Both the position numbers and the translations under genes were made by a program. A DNA stretch of 24,893 nucleotides from Chordibacter sp038110535 (GTDB lineage Bacteria; Verrucomicrobiota; Verrucomicrobiia; Opitutales; Seribacteraceae). The stretch is from contig JAYNJW010000026.1 in NCBI GenBank assembly GCA_038110535.1, forward strand, positions 1 to 24,893. The letters run 5' to 3'. Below are positions 1 to 7,707 of this stretch, in pieces (the stretch's first letter is position 1; each line of letters starts with the position of its first letter). The notes beneath the pieces are model-generated. The model worked only from the letters and a program-made list of their open reading frames with translations. It was not told the DNA's origin and searched no databases.

Positions 1-2402
1 ACCTGTTCCAGTAATTTTCTCTTTTCTTGCTGCAACCCAAGGACTCTTTCCTCCACTGTGCCCGAAGTGATAAATTTATAGACTGTCACCTGTTTGTCCT
101 GACCGATCCTGTGGGCCCGGTCGGTCGCTTGGGCTTCCGCCGCGGGATTCCACCAAGGATCAAAATGCACCACCACATCGGCCCCGGTCAGGTTGAGGCC
201 CGTACCTCCGGCTTTGAGCGAAATGAGGAAAACAGGGATCGATTCATCTTCCTGAAAACGGTCAACCTGTGCCATCCGGTCGGTGGATGAACCATCTAGG
301 TAGCAAAAGGGCAGGGAGGTGCTTTCCAGTTCTGCCCGCAGTAGCTTTAACATCTGTACAAACTGGGAAAAAACGAGCATGCGGTGTCCGCCTTCCAGGC
401 AATTATATAAAAGTTCACGGAATGCATTGAGTTTACAGGAACGGAAATTTTCCTGTTCCGGATCGATCAGTCGTGGGTCACAGCATACCTGGCGCAAACG
501 GAGGAGTTGGGTCAGGGTCTTCATCCGCATGGCCCCCTCACTTGCCCCGGCATTTGCCAGGGTGTCAAGTTCTTGCTCCGCCAATTTTCGGACTCCTTCG
601 TAGCAGTCCTTCTGGTCCACGGTAAGATTGAGATAGAGCATCTGTTCGATCTTATCTGGCAGTTCCGGAGCGACTTCTTTTTTGGATCTTCTCAGGAGGT
701 AGGGGGCGGCCTGTTTGAGGATGCGTTGTTCGTGCCAGATCCGTTCATCTCCGCGGGTGCCTTCGGGTAGTTTTGGATGAGCACCGGGTAAGAGGAATTC
801 CAGCAGGGAAAGGAGGTCAGATACACTGTTCTCAATGGGAGTACCGGTGAGCAGCATTCTTCCCTCAGAGGAGAGGGAGGAGGTGGACCTAGCATTCTGG
901 GTGCGGCGGTTTTTGAGGTGTTGGGCCTCATCCCCGATCACACAGAGAAAGGGAAAATCTTTGAACATTTCCAGGTCCCGGGTCAGGGTGCCATAGGAAG
1001 TGATGACCAGATCAAATTTCCCGATGTAGGAGGGCGTGGTTGCCCGGTTTGGTCCATGATGGGAATAAACCAAGAAGGATGGACAGAACCGTTCCGCTTC
1101 CCGCTTCCAGTTTTCCACCAGCGAGGCCGGACAAATGACCAGTGAAGTTTTGGTGGGACCACCCCGTTTTCGAAGACAGGATAGAAAGGCGAGGGTTTGC
1201 AGGGTCTTACCCAGCCCCATCTCATCGGCGAGAATGCCACCCAGTCCATGGTCAAATAAATGCAGCATCCAGGCAGTACCCAGTGCCTGATAGGGACGGA
1301 GTGTTTTTTCCAATCCATCCAGTGGCTTGGGTGCTTGCAGGGAAGAAAGGTCGTGCAGGGCAAGCCCGCGCTTTTTCCATTGGGCAGGCGGACGGAAACG
1401 GGGGTCTGCCTCGGTCAGAAGCCCTTCCATGGTGGTCGATTGAAAGCGGGAAATGGAGTGGATGGACTGGGCAAGCAAGGGGGCATCGACCTGTCCGGAT
1501 GCCTGTCTTTGCACCCTCGCGGTTTTTTCCCGTAATTCTTTGGTCAGTAAATAAGTGTTTTTCCCGTGTTTGAAATGATTCCGGCCAGTGGATAAGGCAT
1601 GTTCAATCAATTCAATCGGTGCATCCCCCGCTTCAATCCTTGCGTGCACCTCGATGCTTTCCTCATTCTCGCTGGCCTGGACGGAGAGGACGGCAGTCCT
1701 GATCGTCGAAGTATGTTTACGGAAATTATCGGTAAATTCAGCCTCATGATCGAGTTCCAATTCCTCTTGGTGGCAAGCGATAAAGTCGAGCACTTTGGCC
1801 GGATCCCTGAGCCACCACCAGTGACGGTGCGAACGGTCACGAATAAAAGACCAGTCCCGGAGCAATCGAAGAACCTGAGAATATCCGGGATGTTCGGAAC
1901 CAGGCAGAATGATACGGAGGTATTCCGTCGATCCTTCCACTTCAATGGGCGGGCCTTTGTACTTTGGAGGATCAAGAGACAGATTTTTCGGGGATACTTC
2001 ATCCTCCTCCGCTTTGATCTCCCTTACTTTTTTTGGGGGTTGCTTGGGGGCGGGCTGTCCGATGTGTTCAGAAACTCCTTCGAGGCCCGATTCGGTCCAT
2101 GATAATGCCTGATCCGGAGAATTGGCCGGAAAGAAGCATTCGATGCGGTCGAGCAGCTTGAGCAGTTCGGCAGCCTGCTCGATATTGAGCTGGAGAAAGG
2201 AGGTAAGTTTTCCTCCGCACCATTGAGAGAGGACAAAAAGGGCGGATCGTTCGGCATCGGGCAATTCGCCCAAGTCGTCCATGGGGCACTTTTCCGGGGG
2301 GATGCGGATGCCTGCCTTGTTTACCAGTTCAACTTTTGCAGGGATGGCATTGCGTTGAATACACCCGGCGAGGGTGGGTGGGATCACAATCCGCAGCCTC
2401 AC
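1..2402 (-). CDS. SNF2-family DNA-dependent ATPase/helicase, 3' end outside window
   Basis: Superfamily 2 ATPase of the SWI2/SNF2 (HepA/RapA-like) group, expected to translocate on duplex DNA and remodel protein-DNA or transcription complexes. About 800 residues are visible. Residues 1 to about 365 match no domain I recognise. The ATPase core follows: a LRPYQ-type entry near 370, Walker A DEMGLGKT at 393-400, DEAQ box at 491-494, TGTPIEN motif III soon after, then the C-terminal lobe with SLKAGGTGLNL, DPWWNP and RAHRIGQ (762-768). The sequence ends in VEERVLGLQQEKRKLLEQ, close to the usual C-terminus, so probably only some tens of residues are missing. The chosen start is GTG at 2402-2400, 8 bases after the alaS stop; the first in-frame ATG (2282) would drop 40 residues. 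Neither has a clear Shine-Dalgarno. It is last in the leuB-alaS-SNF2 unit. The family call is secure; the cellular role is unknown. Confidence 0.93.
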   Translation of the reverse strand, partial: MRLRIVIPPTLAGCIQRNAIPAKVELVNKAGIRIPPEKCPMDDLGELPDAERSALFVLSQWCGGKLTSFLQLNIEQAAELLKLLDRIECFFPANSPDQALSWTESGLEGVSEHIGQPAPKQPPKKVREIKAEEDEVSPKNLSLDPPKYKGPPIEVEGSTEYLRIILPGSEHPGYSQVLRLLRDWSFIRDRSHRHWWWLRDPAKVLDFIACHQEELELDHEAEFTDNFRKHTSTIRTAVLSVQASENEESIEVHARIEAGDAPIELIEHALSTGRNHFKHGKNTYLLTKELREKTARVQRQASGQVDAPLLAQSIHSISRFQSTTMEGLLTEADPRFRPPAQWKKRGLALHDLSSLQAPKPLDGLEKTLRPYQALGTAWMLHLFDHGLGGILADEMGLGKTLQTLAFLSCLRKRGGPTKTSLVICPASLVENWKREAERFCPSFLVYSHHGPNRATTPSYIGKFDLVITSYGTLTRDLEMFKDFPFLCVIGDEAQHLKNRRTQNARSTSSLSSEGRMLLTGTPIENSVSDLLSLLEFLLPGAHPKLPEGTRGDERIWHEQRILKQAAPYLLRRSKKEVAPELPDKIEQMLYLNLTVDQKDCYEGVRKLAEQELDTLANAGASEGAMRMKTLTQLLRLRQVCCDPRLIDPEQENFRSCKLNAFRELLYNCLEGGHRMLVFSQFVQMLKLLRAELESTSLPFCYLDGSSTDRMAQVDRFQEDESIPVFLISLKAGGTGLNLTGADVVVHFDPWWNPAAEAQATDRAHRIGQDKQVTVYKFITSGTVEERVLGLQQEKRKLLEQ

Positions 2403-2410
2403 CCGAATAA

Positions 2411-5089
2411 TTAGGAATTCAAAGAGTGGGCGGTCAGGGCATTTTCCACTCCTTTGCCCGCAGGTCCTCCCCCCATGGCAAAGTCAGGCTTGCCTCCCCC
2501 TTTGCCCCCAATTTTCTGGGCCAGTTCACTGAGGTGTTCCCCGGCCTTGTGACCAGTCTCGATCGCAGGACCGGAACAGATGCATACCATGGAGCACTTA
2601 TTGTCCTTCTCGGAAGCAAGCAAAACGACTGATGGTTCAGTTCGTTTATTGATCTGGGCAGTCAGACCACGCAGGTCGTTGGCCGAAAGTCCCTCCACAA
2701 AGCGGGCAATAATCTTGATTCCATCACGGTCTTTTGCCGAATGAATTAGGTCATTGGCAATCCCTGCCTGATCTCTCTGTTCGACCGAGCGGAGCTTTTT
2801 CTCCAACAGCTTGGATTTTGTCTGTATCTGTTCAATCCGGTCAAAAAGTTCGTGTGGTTGACAGGCTAAATTCTTGAGTAACTGATTGTATCCAGTGACG
2901 CGTTCAGCGGTCCAATCATAAGCGGCAAGCCCGGCCACTGCCTCCAACCTTCGGGTCCCTGCAGAAATTGCCGATTCAGATACGATCCGGATCGAGCCAA
3001 CTTCCCCTCCCGATCGTACATGAGTGCCCCCACAAAGCTCCATGCTCCAACCACCCAAATCGACCACCCGTACGAATTCACCATATTTTTCCCCGAAAAA
3101 CGCAATTACTCCCTCGGGTTTTTCCGCAAAGGGAATTTCGTAGGATCGGAGCTCATCATTACAGATCAGTTTTTCGTTGGCCAGCCGTTCAATTGTTTTC
3201 AGCTGTTCGGGGGAAACGGCCTCAAAATGAGAAAAATCAAAGCGCAAACGGTCCTTCTCCACCAGAGAACCAGCCTGACGAATATGATCCCCCAGTACCT
3301 CTCTTAGTGCCCAGTGTAAGACATGAGTGGCGGTATGATGTTGCTGAATGGCAAGTCTTCTTGGTAGGTCGACATCCATTCTTATCGGTGAGCCAATCAA
3401 ATCTTCAATTTTTTCCGGCTTTTTGATTTGATGTAAGAAACGGCCACCAGAGTCTTTGATCACCTGAGAGACTTCCAGGGAATTGCCATCTATGGTGACC
3501 GTTCCGGTATCGCCAACCTGTCCGCCCATTTCCGCGTAAAAAGGGGATTTTTCCACAAGGAGAAAGCACTTACCTTCCTGTTCTATCCAATCGGTGCAGC
3601 GGGAGTTGAAATTTTGAAGGTTTGATAAGTCATATCCGCAAAATTCAGTGGGGTCTGAAGATTCATCGCTGTCATTTACCAGAATATCCACTGACTTATG
3701 TGCTTCTCTGGCCCGCTTTTTCTGGGCTTCCATTTCCTTTTCAAACTCGGCATGGTTGATCGTAAGGCCGTTTTCGCGGGCCATCAGTTCAGTAAGATCC
3801 AGCGGAAAGCCAAAGGTATCATACAATTTAAAGGCAAAGGATCCCGATATTTCGTTTCCCTCTGCTAAATCTTTTGTTTCTTTGGTAAAGAGTTCAATTC
3901 CCCGGTCAAGAGTCTTGTTGAAGGATTCCTCCTCCGATTTGAGCGTTTTCTCAATTAATGTGGACCGTTCCTGCAATTCGGGAAAAATATCTCCCATCTG
4001 TTCGACCAGTACGGGAGCAAGCTGGTAAAAAAACGGATCGCTCAATCCGAGAGTTCTTCCGTACTTTACCGCCCGGCGAAGAATGCGGCGCAGAACATAA
4101 TTTCGATCACTATTTCCGGGAAGTATGCCATCGGCTATAGAGAAGGAAAGAGCCCGCAGATGATCCGCAATCACCCGGAATGCTACATCGATTTCTTCCT
4201 GTTGGTCTTTTGGTTTTCCGTCCACCGGGAGGGTGGACTGGTAAGTTTTTCCGGAAAGTTCCTCAAGTTTGGCAAAAAGAGGAGAGAATACATCGGTGTC
4301 ATAATTGGATGCAGGTTTGGAAAAGTCGGTAAAATTACGGGTGGATTGCATTACCGCGGCAACCCGCTCAAACCCCATGCCGGTATCCACATGTTTTGCT
4401 TTGAGCGGAGTGAAATTCCCCTCCCTGTCCGCATTAAATTGGATGAAGACGAGGTTCCATATCTCGATACAGAGATGGGAGTCGGCATTGACCAGTTTTC
4501 CCTGGCTGTCCCCCTTAACAGTCAGATCCAAATGGAGTTCAGAACACGGACCACAGGGCCCCGTCTCTCCCATCATCCAAAAGTTGTCCTTCTTGCCTCC
4601 CGTAACCACATGGACCGAAGGGTCGAGACCGGCAGATGAAAAAATTTCAGACCATATTGCATGTGCTTCCTCATCAAACTCGGCTGGGTCTCCCTCGCTT
4701 GGCTCATAAACGGTCGCATAGAGCCGTTCGGGGGGGAATTTCCAGACCTCTACCAGTAATTCCCAGGCCCATTTAATCGCCTCTTTTTTAAAATAATCCC
4801 CGAAGGACCAGTTCCCCAGCATTTCGAAAAAGGTGTGGTGATAGGTGTCTAGGCCCACATCTTCGAGATCGTTGTGTTTTCCGCCTGCCCGGATACATTT
4901 TTGGGTATCAGCCGCTCTGGGGTAGGGAGCTTTTTGATCGCCAAGGAAGTAGGGAACAAATTGATTCATTCCCGCATTGGTAAAAAGGAGATTGGGCGAC
5001 TCCGGAAGGAGGGGGGCGGAAGGTACAATCTCGTGCGATTTTCCGGCAAAAAAACCAAGAAAGGATTGTCTGATCTCGCGTGCTTTCAT
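2411..5089 (-). CDS. alaS: Alanyl-tRNA synthetase
   Basis: Cytoplasmic class II synthetase that charges tRNA-Ala and removes mischarged serine or glycine. It has 892 residues, slightly longer than the usual ~875. The catalytic core opens with MKAREIRQSFLGFF and holds motif 3 around DTGMGFERV (235-243). The editing domain carries its zinc-binding residues HHTATHVLH (584-592) and CGGTH (686-690). The C-Ala/DHHA1 domain ends with the glycine-rich GGKGGGKPDFAMGGG (861-875). All key residues are present and the frame is intact. The ATG at 5089 lies 16 bases after the leuB stop, and the stop lies 8 bases before the SNF2 GTG, so the three genes probably share a transcript. No Shine-Dalgarno is evident. 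Confidence 0.98.
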   Translation of the reverse strand: MKAREIRQSFLGFFAGKSHEIVPSAPLLPESPNLLFTNAGMNQFVPYFLGDQKAPYPRAADTQKCIRAGGKHNDLEDVGLDTYHHTFFEMLGNWSFGDYFKKEAIKWAWELLVEVWKFPPERLYATVYEPSEGDPAEFDEEAHAIWSEIFSSAGLDPSVHVVTGGKKDNFWMMGETGPCGPCSELHLDLTVKGDSQGKLVNADSHLCIEIWNLVFIQFNADREGNFTPLKAKHVDTGMGFERVAAVMQSTRNFTDFSKPASNYDTDVFSPLFAKLEELSGKTYQSTLPVDGKPKDQQEEIDVAFRVIADHLRALSFSIADGILPGNSDRNYVLRRILRRAVKYGRTLGLSDPFFYQLAPVLVEQMGDIFPELQERSTLIEKTLKSEEESFNKTLDRGIELFTKETKDLAEGNEISGSFAFKLYDTFGFPLDLTELMARENGLTINHAEFEKEMEAQKKRAREAHKSVDILVNDSDESSDPTEFCGYDLSNLQNFNSRCTDWIEQEGKCFLLVEKSPFYAEMGGQVGDTGTVTIDGNSLEVSQVIKDSGGRFLHQIKKPEKIEDLIGSPIRMDVDLPRRLAIQQHHTATHVLHWALREVLGDHIRQAGSLVEKDRLRFDFSHFEAVSPEQLKTIERLANEKLICNDELRSYEIPFAEKPEGVIAFFGEKYGEFVRVVDLGGWSMELCGGTHVRSGGEVGSIRIVSESAISAGTRRLEAVAGLAAYDWTAERVTGYNQLLKNLACQPHELFDRIEQIQTKSKLLEKKLRSVEQRDQAGIANDLIHSAKDRDGIKIIARFVEGLSANDLRGLTAQINKRTEPSVVLLASEKDNKCSMVCICSGPAIETGHKAGEHLSELAQKIGGKGGGKPDFAMGGGPAGKGVENALTAHSLNS

Positions 5090-5105
5090 CTAATTTAGGA
5101 AAAGA

Positions 5106-6209
5106 TCAGTGAAGACGGGAAAGGATGGCATCGCCCATTTCCTTGGTGCCCACTGATTCTGCACCCTGAGCAATATCCCCGGTTCTCAAACCTGAACGGA
5201 TGGTTTCCTTGACCGCATTTTCAATAGCGAGAGCGGCCTCTTCCAATCCAAAACTGTACCGAAGCATAAGGGCGGCACTCAATACCTGGGCACATGGATT
5301 AGCCAACCCTTTGCCGGCGATGTCCGGAGCGGTGCCACCGGCTGGCTCGTAAAGTCCGAAGGGTAAGCCACAGGAATTTGTCCCGGTACCAAGGCTGGCC
5401 GAGGCCAGCATCCCAAGGGATCCACAAATCACGGCCAATTCATCGGATAAAATATCCCCGAACATATTTTCGGTCAGTAGGACATCAAATTGGTTGGGGT
5501 CCCTTACCAGTTGCATCGCCGCATTGTCCACATACATGTGGGTCAGTTCGATGGATGGATCCAATTGTCTTATGTAATCGGAAACGGTCTGGCGCCAAAG
5601 TACGGAAGTTTCCAAAACATTGGCCTTGTCCACCGAACAAATTCTTTTGTTGCGCAATGCCGCGGCCTTAACCGCAACCTCGGTAATTCGCTCAATTTCA
5701 CCGGTACGGTACACCATGGTATCGATGGCCTCCTTCTGGCCATCATCGAGAGTTTTGGTGCTCTTGGGCTGCCCGAAGTAAATACCACCAGTCAATTCAC
5801 GAACGCAAAGGACATCAATCCCGGCACTGGCCACATCGGATCGCAGCGGGGATAAATCCGCCAACTCGGGAAACAAATTGCCCGGTCTTAGGTTGGCAAA
5901 AAGCTCGAAAGCTTTGCGCAAGGGCAGAAGGGCGGCCCGTTCCGGTTGCTCTTTCGGGGGTAGGCTTTCCCATTTAGGTCCACCCACTGAGCCAAAAAGG
6001 ATGGCATCGACCGACTTACAGGCATCCAATGTTGAATCGGGCAGGGCCTTTCCATGATGATCAATCCCTGCTCCCCCAACATCATGAGATGTGCTCTCGG
6101 TTGAGAACTCGTAAGCTTGTCCTGTTTTTTCCAGAACTTCCAAAGCTACTGACATTACTTCAGGCCCGATTCCATCGCCGGGCAGGTTGGTGAAACGAAT
6201 GGTTTTCAT
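5106..6209 (-). CDS. leuB: 3-isopropylmalate dehydrogenase
   Basis: NAD-dependent oxidative decarboxylation of (2R,3S)-3-isopropylmalate to 2-oxoisocaproate (via the 2-oxo acid), the third dedicated step of leucine synthesis; cytoplasmic. From ATG 6209 it is 367 residues. Family signatures: LPGDGIGPEV at the N-terminus, RELTGGIYFG (137-146), the catalytic VDKANVL (193-199), the metal-binding FDVLLTENMFGDILSDE (241-257) and the NAD-binding EPAGGTAPDIAGKG (288-301). An in-frame TTG at 6251 would add 14 residues, but the conserved N-terminus begins at the ATG. It is the first gene of the leuB-alaS-SNF2 unit and is divergent from nusA. leuA, leuC and leuD are not in the window. Confidence 0.97.
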   Translation of the reverse strand: MKTIRFTNLPGDGIGPEVMSVALEVLEKTGQAYEFSTESTSHDVGGAGIDHHGKALPDSTLDACKSVDAILFGSVGGPKWESLPPKEQPERAALLPLRKAFELFANLRPGNLFPELADLSPLRSDVASAGIDVLCVRELTGGIYFGQPKSTKTLDDGQKEAIDTMVYRTGEIERITEVAVKAAALRNKRICSVDKANVLETSVLWRQTVSDYIRQLDPSIELTHMYVDNAAMQLVRDPNQFDVLLTENMFGDILSDELAVICGSLGMLASASLGTGTNSCGLPFGLYEPAGGTAPDIAGKGLANPCAQVLSAALMLRYSFGLEEAALAIENAVKETIRSGLRTGDIAQGAESVGTKEMGDAILSRLH

Positions 6210-6265
6210 CAAAAAAACGCTTATTACTAATCGATGTACGGGCTCCTGCAAAGAGGAAAAAATAG

Positions 6266-6338
6266 AGACTGTGATTCCTTGATGTATTCGTTGACAAAAA
6301 CGACCGCTTTGTTACTCTGATTCCTTCTATCACAGTCT
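6266..6338. repeat. 10-bp inverted repeat flanking the leuB/nusA promoter region
   Basis: AGACTGTGAT at 6266-6275 is the exact reverse complement of ATCACAGTCT at 6329-6338. The arm centres are 63 bp apart, about six helical turns, and the proposed nusA promoter lies between them. This could be a pair of operator half-sites. If leuB transcription begins to the right of 6338, the arms could instead pair in the leuB leader RNA. The repeat is directly visible; its function is inference. Confidence 0.45.
6291..6318 (+). promoter_or_regulatory. Probable sigma-70-type promoter for nusA-infB-rbfA
   Basis: A perfect TTGACA -35 (6291-6296), a 16-bp spacer and a weaker -10 TACTCT (6313-6318) put the transcription start near 6325, about 85 bases before the nusA ATG. 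The -35 is convincing; the -10 matches consensus at only three positions. Confidence 0.55.
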
Positions 6339-6349
6339 AGTCCACAAGG

Positions 6350-6377
6350 GACGGGCGTTTCGCTCGTCTTTTTTTTT
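6350..6377 (+). terminator. Intrinsic terminator/attenuator in the nusA leader
   Basis: GACGGGC (6350-6356), loop GTTTC and GCTCGTC (6362-6368) form a 7-bp stem with one G-U pair, followed directly by nine T (6369-6377). It faces nusA and lies between the likely promoter and the ATG at 6409. No plus-strand gene upstream needs terminating, because leuB reads away. A smaller hairpin, GTCC (6340-6343) with GGAC (6349-6352), uses the first bases of the terminator stem and would be mutually exclusive with it. This supports an attenuator, possibly controlled by NusA itself; that control is inference. Confidence 0.65.
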
Positions 6378-6408
6378 ACTTCTTTTAACCAATAACATTA
6401 TCCAGCCC

Positions 6409-7671
6409 ATGAGCAGCGAAATCCTCGCAGTCCTAGAATACATGGAAAAAGAGAAGGGCATAAGCCGCCCTGATATGATCGCCACGATCGAAAATGCCGT
6501 TAAGGCGGCAGCTGAACGCGGGGGTGCTAATTCTGAGCCCAGTGAAGTTCGGGTGGAGATCAATCCCAAGAACGGAGCTCTCCAGGCATGGACTCTTCTT
6601 AAAGTAGTGGAATCAGTTGCCGATACTGCCCGGGAGATACACCTGGACAAAGCACGTCTTTACGCAGATAATCCGCAGGTTGGTGATATTGTGGAGCGGG
6701 AAATGGACCCCGCATATTTGGGACGGATTGCGGCAAAAACTGCCGAGCAGGCGATCAAGCAACGACTTCGCCAATTCGAAAAAGAACACATTTATGATGA
6801 GTTCCGAGACCAAGTTGGAAACCTTGTAACCGGAACGGTTCGAAGAAAAGAGCGGGGCGATCTGATTGTGGAGGTGGGCAAAGCGGAAGCCCTTTTGCCC
6901 TGGCGTGAACAGGCTCCAGGGGAAGACTGGGTACCTGGCGAACGAATTCGTTGTCTATTAGTCAAACTAGAACAGCAGGGCAGGGGACCTGAGCTAATCC
7001 TCAGCCGTTCAAGCCTGAATTTTGTCCGCAAACTTTTTGATATGGAGGTCTCTGAAATTGCCGATGGCACAGTTTCCCTTGCAGCGATGGCCCGTGAACC
7101 AGGTTACCGTACCAAAGTTTGTGTCAAAAGCACCGATCCCAAAGTTGACCCTGTGGGGGCTTGTGTGGGAGCACGCGGAGGACGTGTCAAAAGCATTGTC
7201 AGGGAAATGAATGGGGAGAAAGTGGATATTGTGCGTTGGTTTGAAGATCCAATTGAGCAGTTGGTCGAGGCATTAAAGCCGGCAGTTCCCCAGAATGTGA
7301 CTCTTGATCGTGATAAACGCCGGATGTATTTTGAAGTTAAAGAGGATGATCTTTCCGTGGCCATCGGACGCAAAGGAATCAATGCCCGTTTGACTTCCCG
7401 TTTGCTCGGGTGGAAGCTTGATATTGGAAAAGTGGTAGTCAAAGAGGTTGGTTTTGACGAAAGAAAAGCAAAAGCCGCAGAAGGGCTCACCTCGGTCGGG
7501 ATTGAATTCGAAGTGGCAGACCGACTGGTTGCTTTTGGACTGGTCAGTCCGGAAGCTTTTGAAGGTGTCACCCACACCGATCTGGTCGGTTTAGGCTTTG
7601 ATGATTCGACTGCCCAGCACATTTTGGAAAAAGTTTCCACCAGTTCAGCTGCAAGCGATTCAGAATCCTGA
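6409..7671 (+). CDS. nusA: Transcription termination/antitermination factor NusA
   Basis: RNA polymerase-binding protein that modulates pausing, intrinsic termination and antitermination. It has 420 residues. Order: the NusA N-terminal polymerase-binding domain (about 1-125), S1 domain (about 135-200), KH1 with DPKVDPVGACVGARGGRV (243-260), KH2 with DLSVAIGRKGINARL (314-328), and a single C-terminal helix-hairpin-helix-like unit (about 365-410) with a short Ser-rich tail. It is shorter than E. coli NusA (495), which carries two C-terminal acidic repeats. The ATG at 6409 has no Shine-Dalgarno. It is first in nusA-infB-rbfA; rimP, which often precedes nusA, is absent here. Confidence 0.97.
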   Translation: MSSEILAVLEYMEKEKGISRPDMIATIENAVKAAAERGGANSEPSEVRVEINPKNGALQAWTLLKVVESVADTAREIHLDKARLYADNPQVGDIVEREMDPAYLGRIAAKTAEQAIKQRLRQFEKEHIYDEFRDQVGNLVTGTVRRKERGDLIVEVGKAEALLPWREQAPGEDWVPGERIRCLLVKLEQQGRGPELILSRSSLNFVRKLFDMEVSEIADGTVSLAAMAREPGYRTKVCVKSTDPKVDPVGACVGARGGRVKSIVREMNGEKVDIVRWFEDPIEQLVEALKPAVPQNVTLDRDKRRMYFEVKEDDLSVAIGRKGINARLTSRLLGWKLDIGKVVVKEVGFDERKAKAAEGLTSVGIEFEVADRLVAFGLVSPEAFEGVTHTDLVGLGFDDSTAQHILEKVSTSSAASDSES

Positions 7672-7707
7672 TAATTTCCCTATCCCAAGACTCCCAATTT
7701 TGATCCT

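Noticed and set aside
3648..4028. Open frames on the plus strand inside alaS and the SNF2 gene
   Set aside because: They lie antisense to intact, strongly conserved genes and encode low-complexity Ser/Arg-rich products with no recognisable motif.
6210..6251. TTG start extending leuB by 14 residues
   Set aside because: The conserved LeuB N-terminus begins at ATG 6209, and the extension lies in the promoter region.
6272..6326. Direct repeat TGATTCCTT around the nusA promoter
   Set aside because: Nine bases only; partly adjacent to the stronger 10-bp inverted repeat and not convincing alone.
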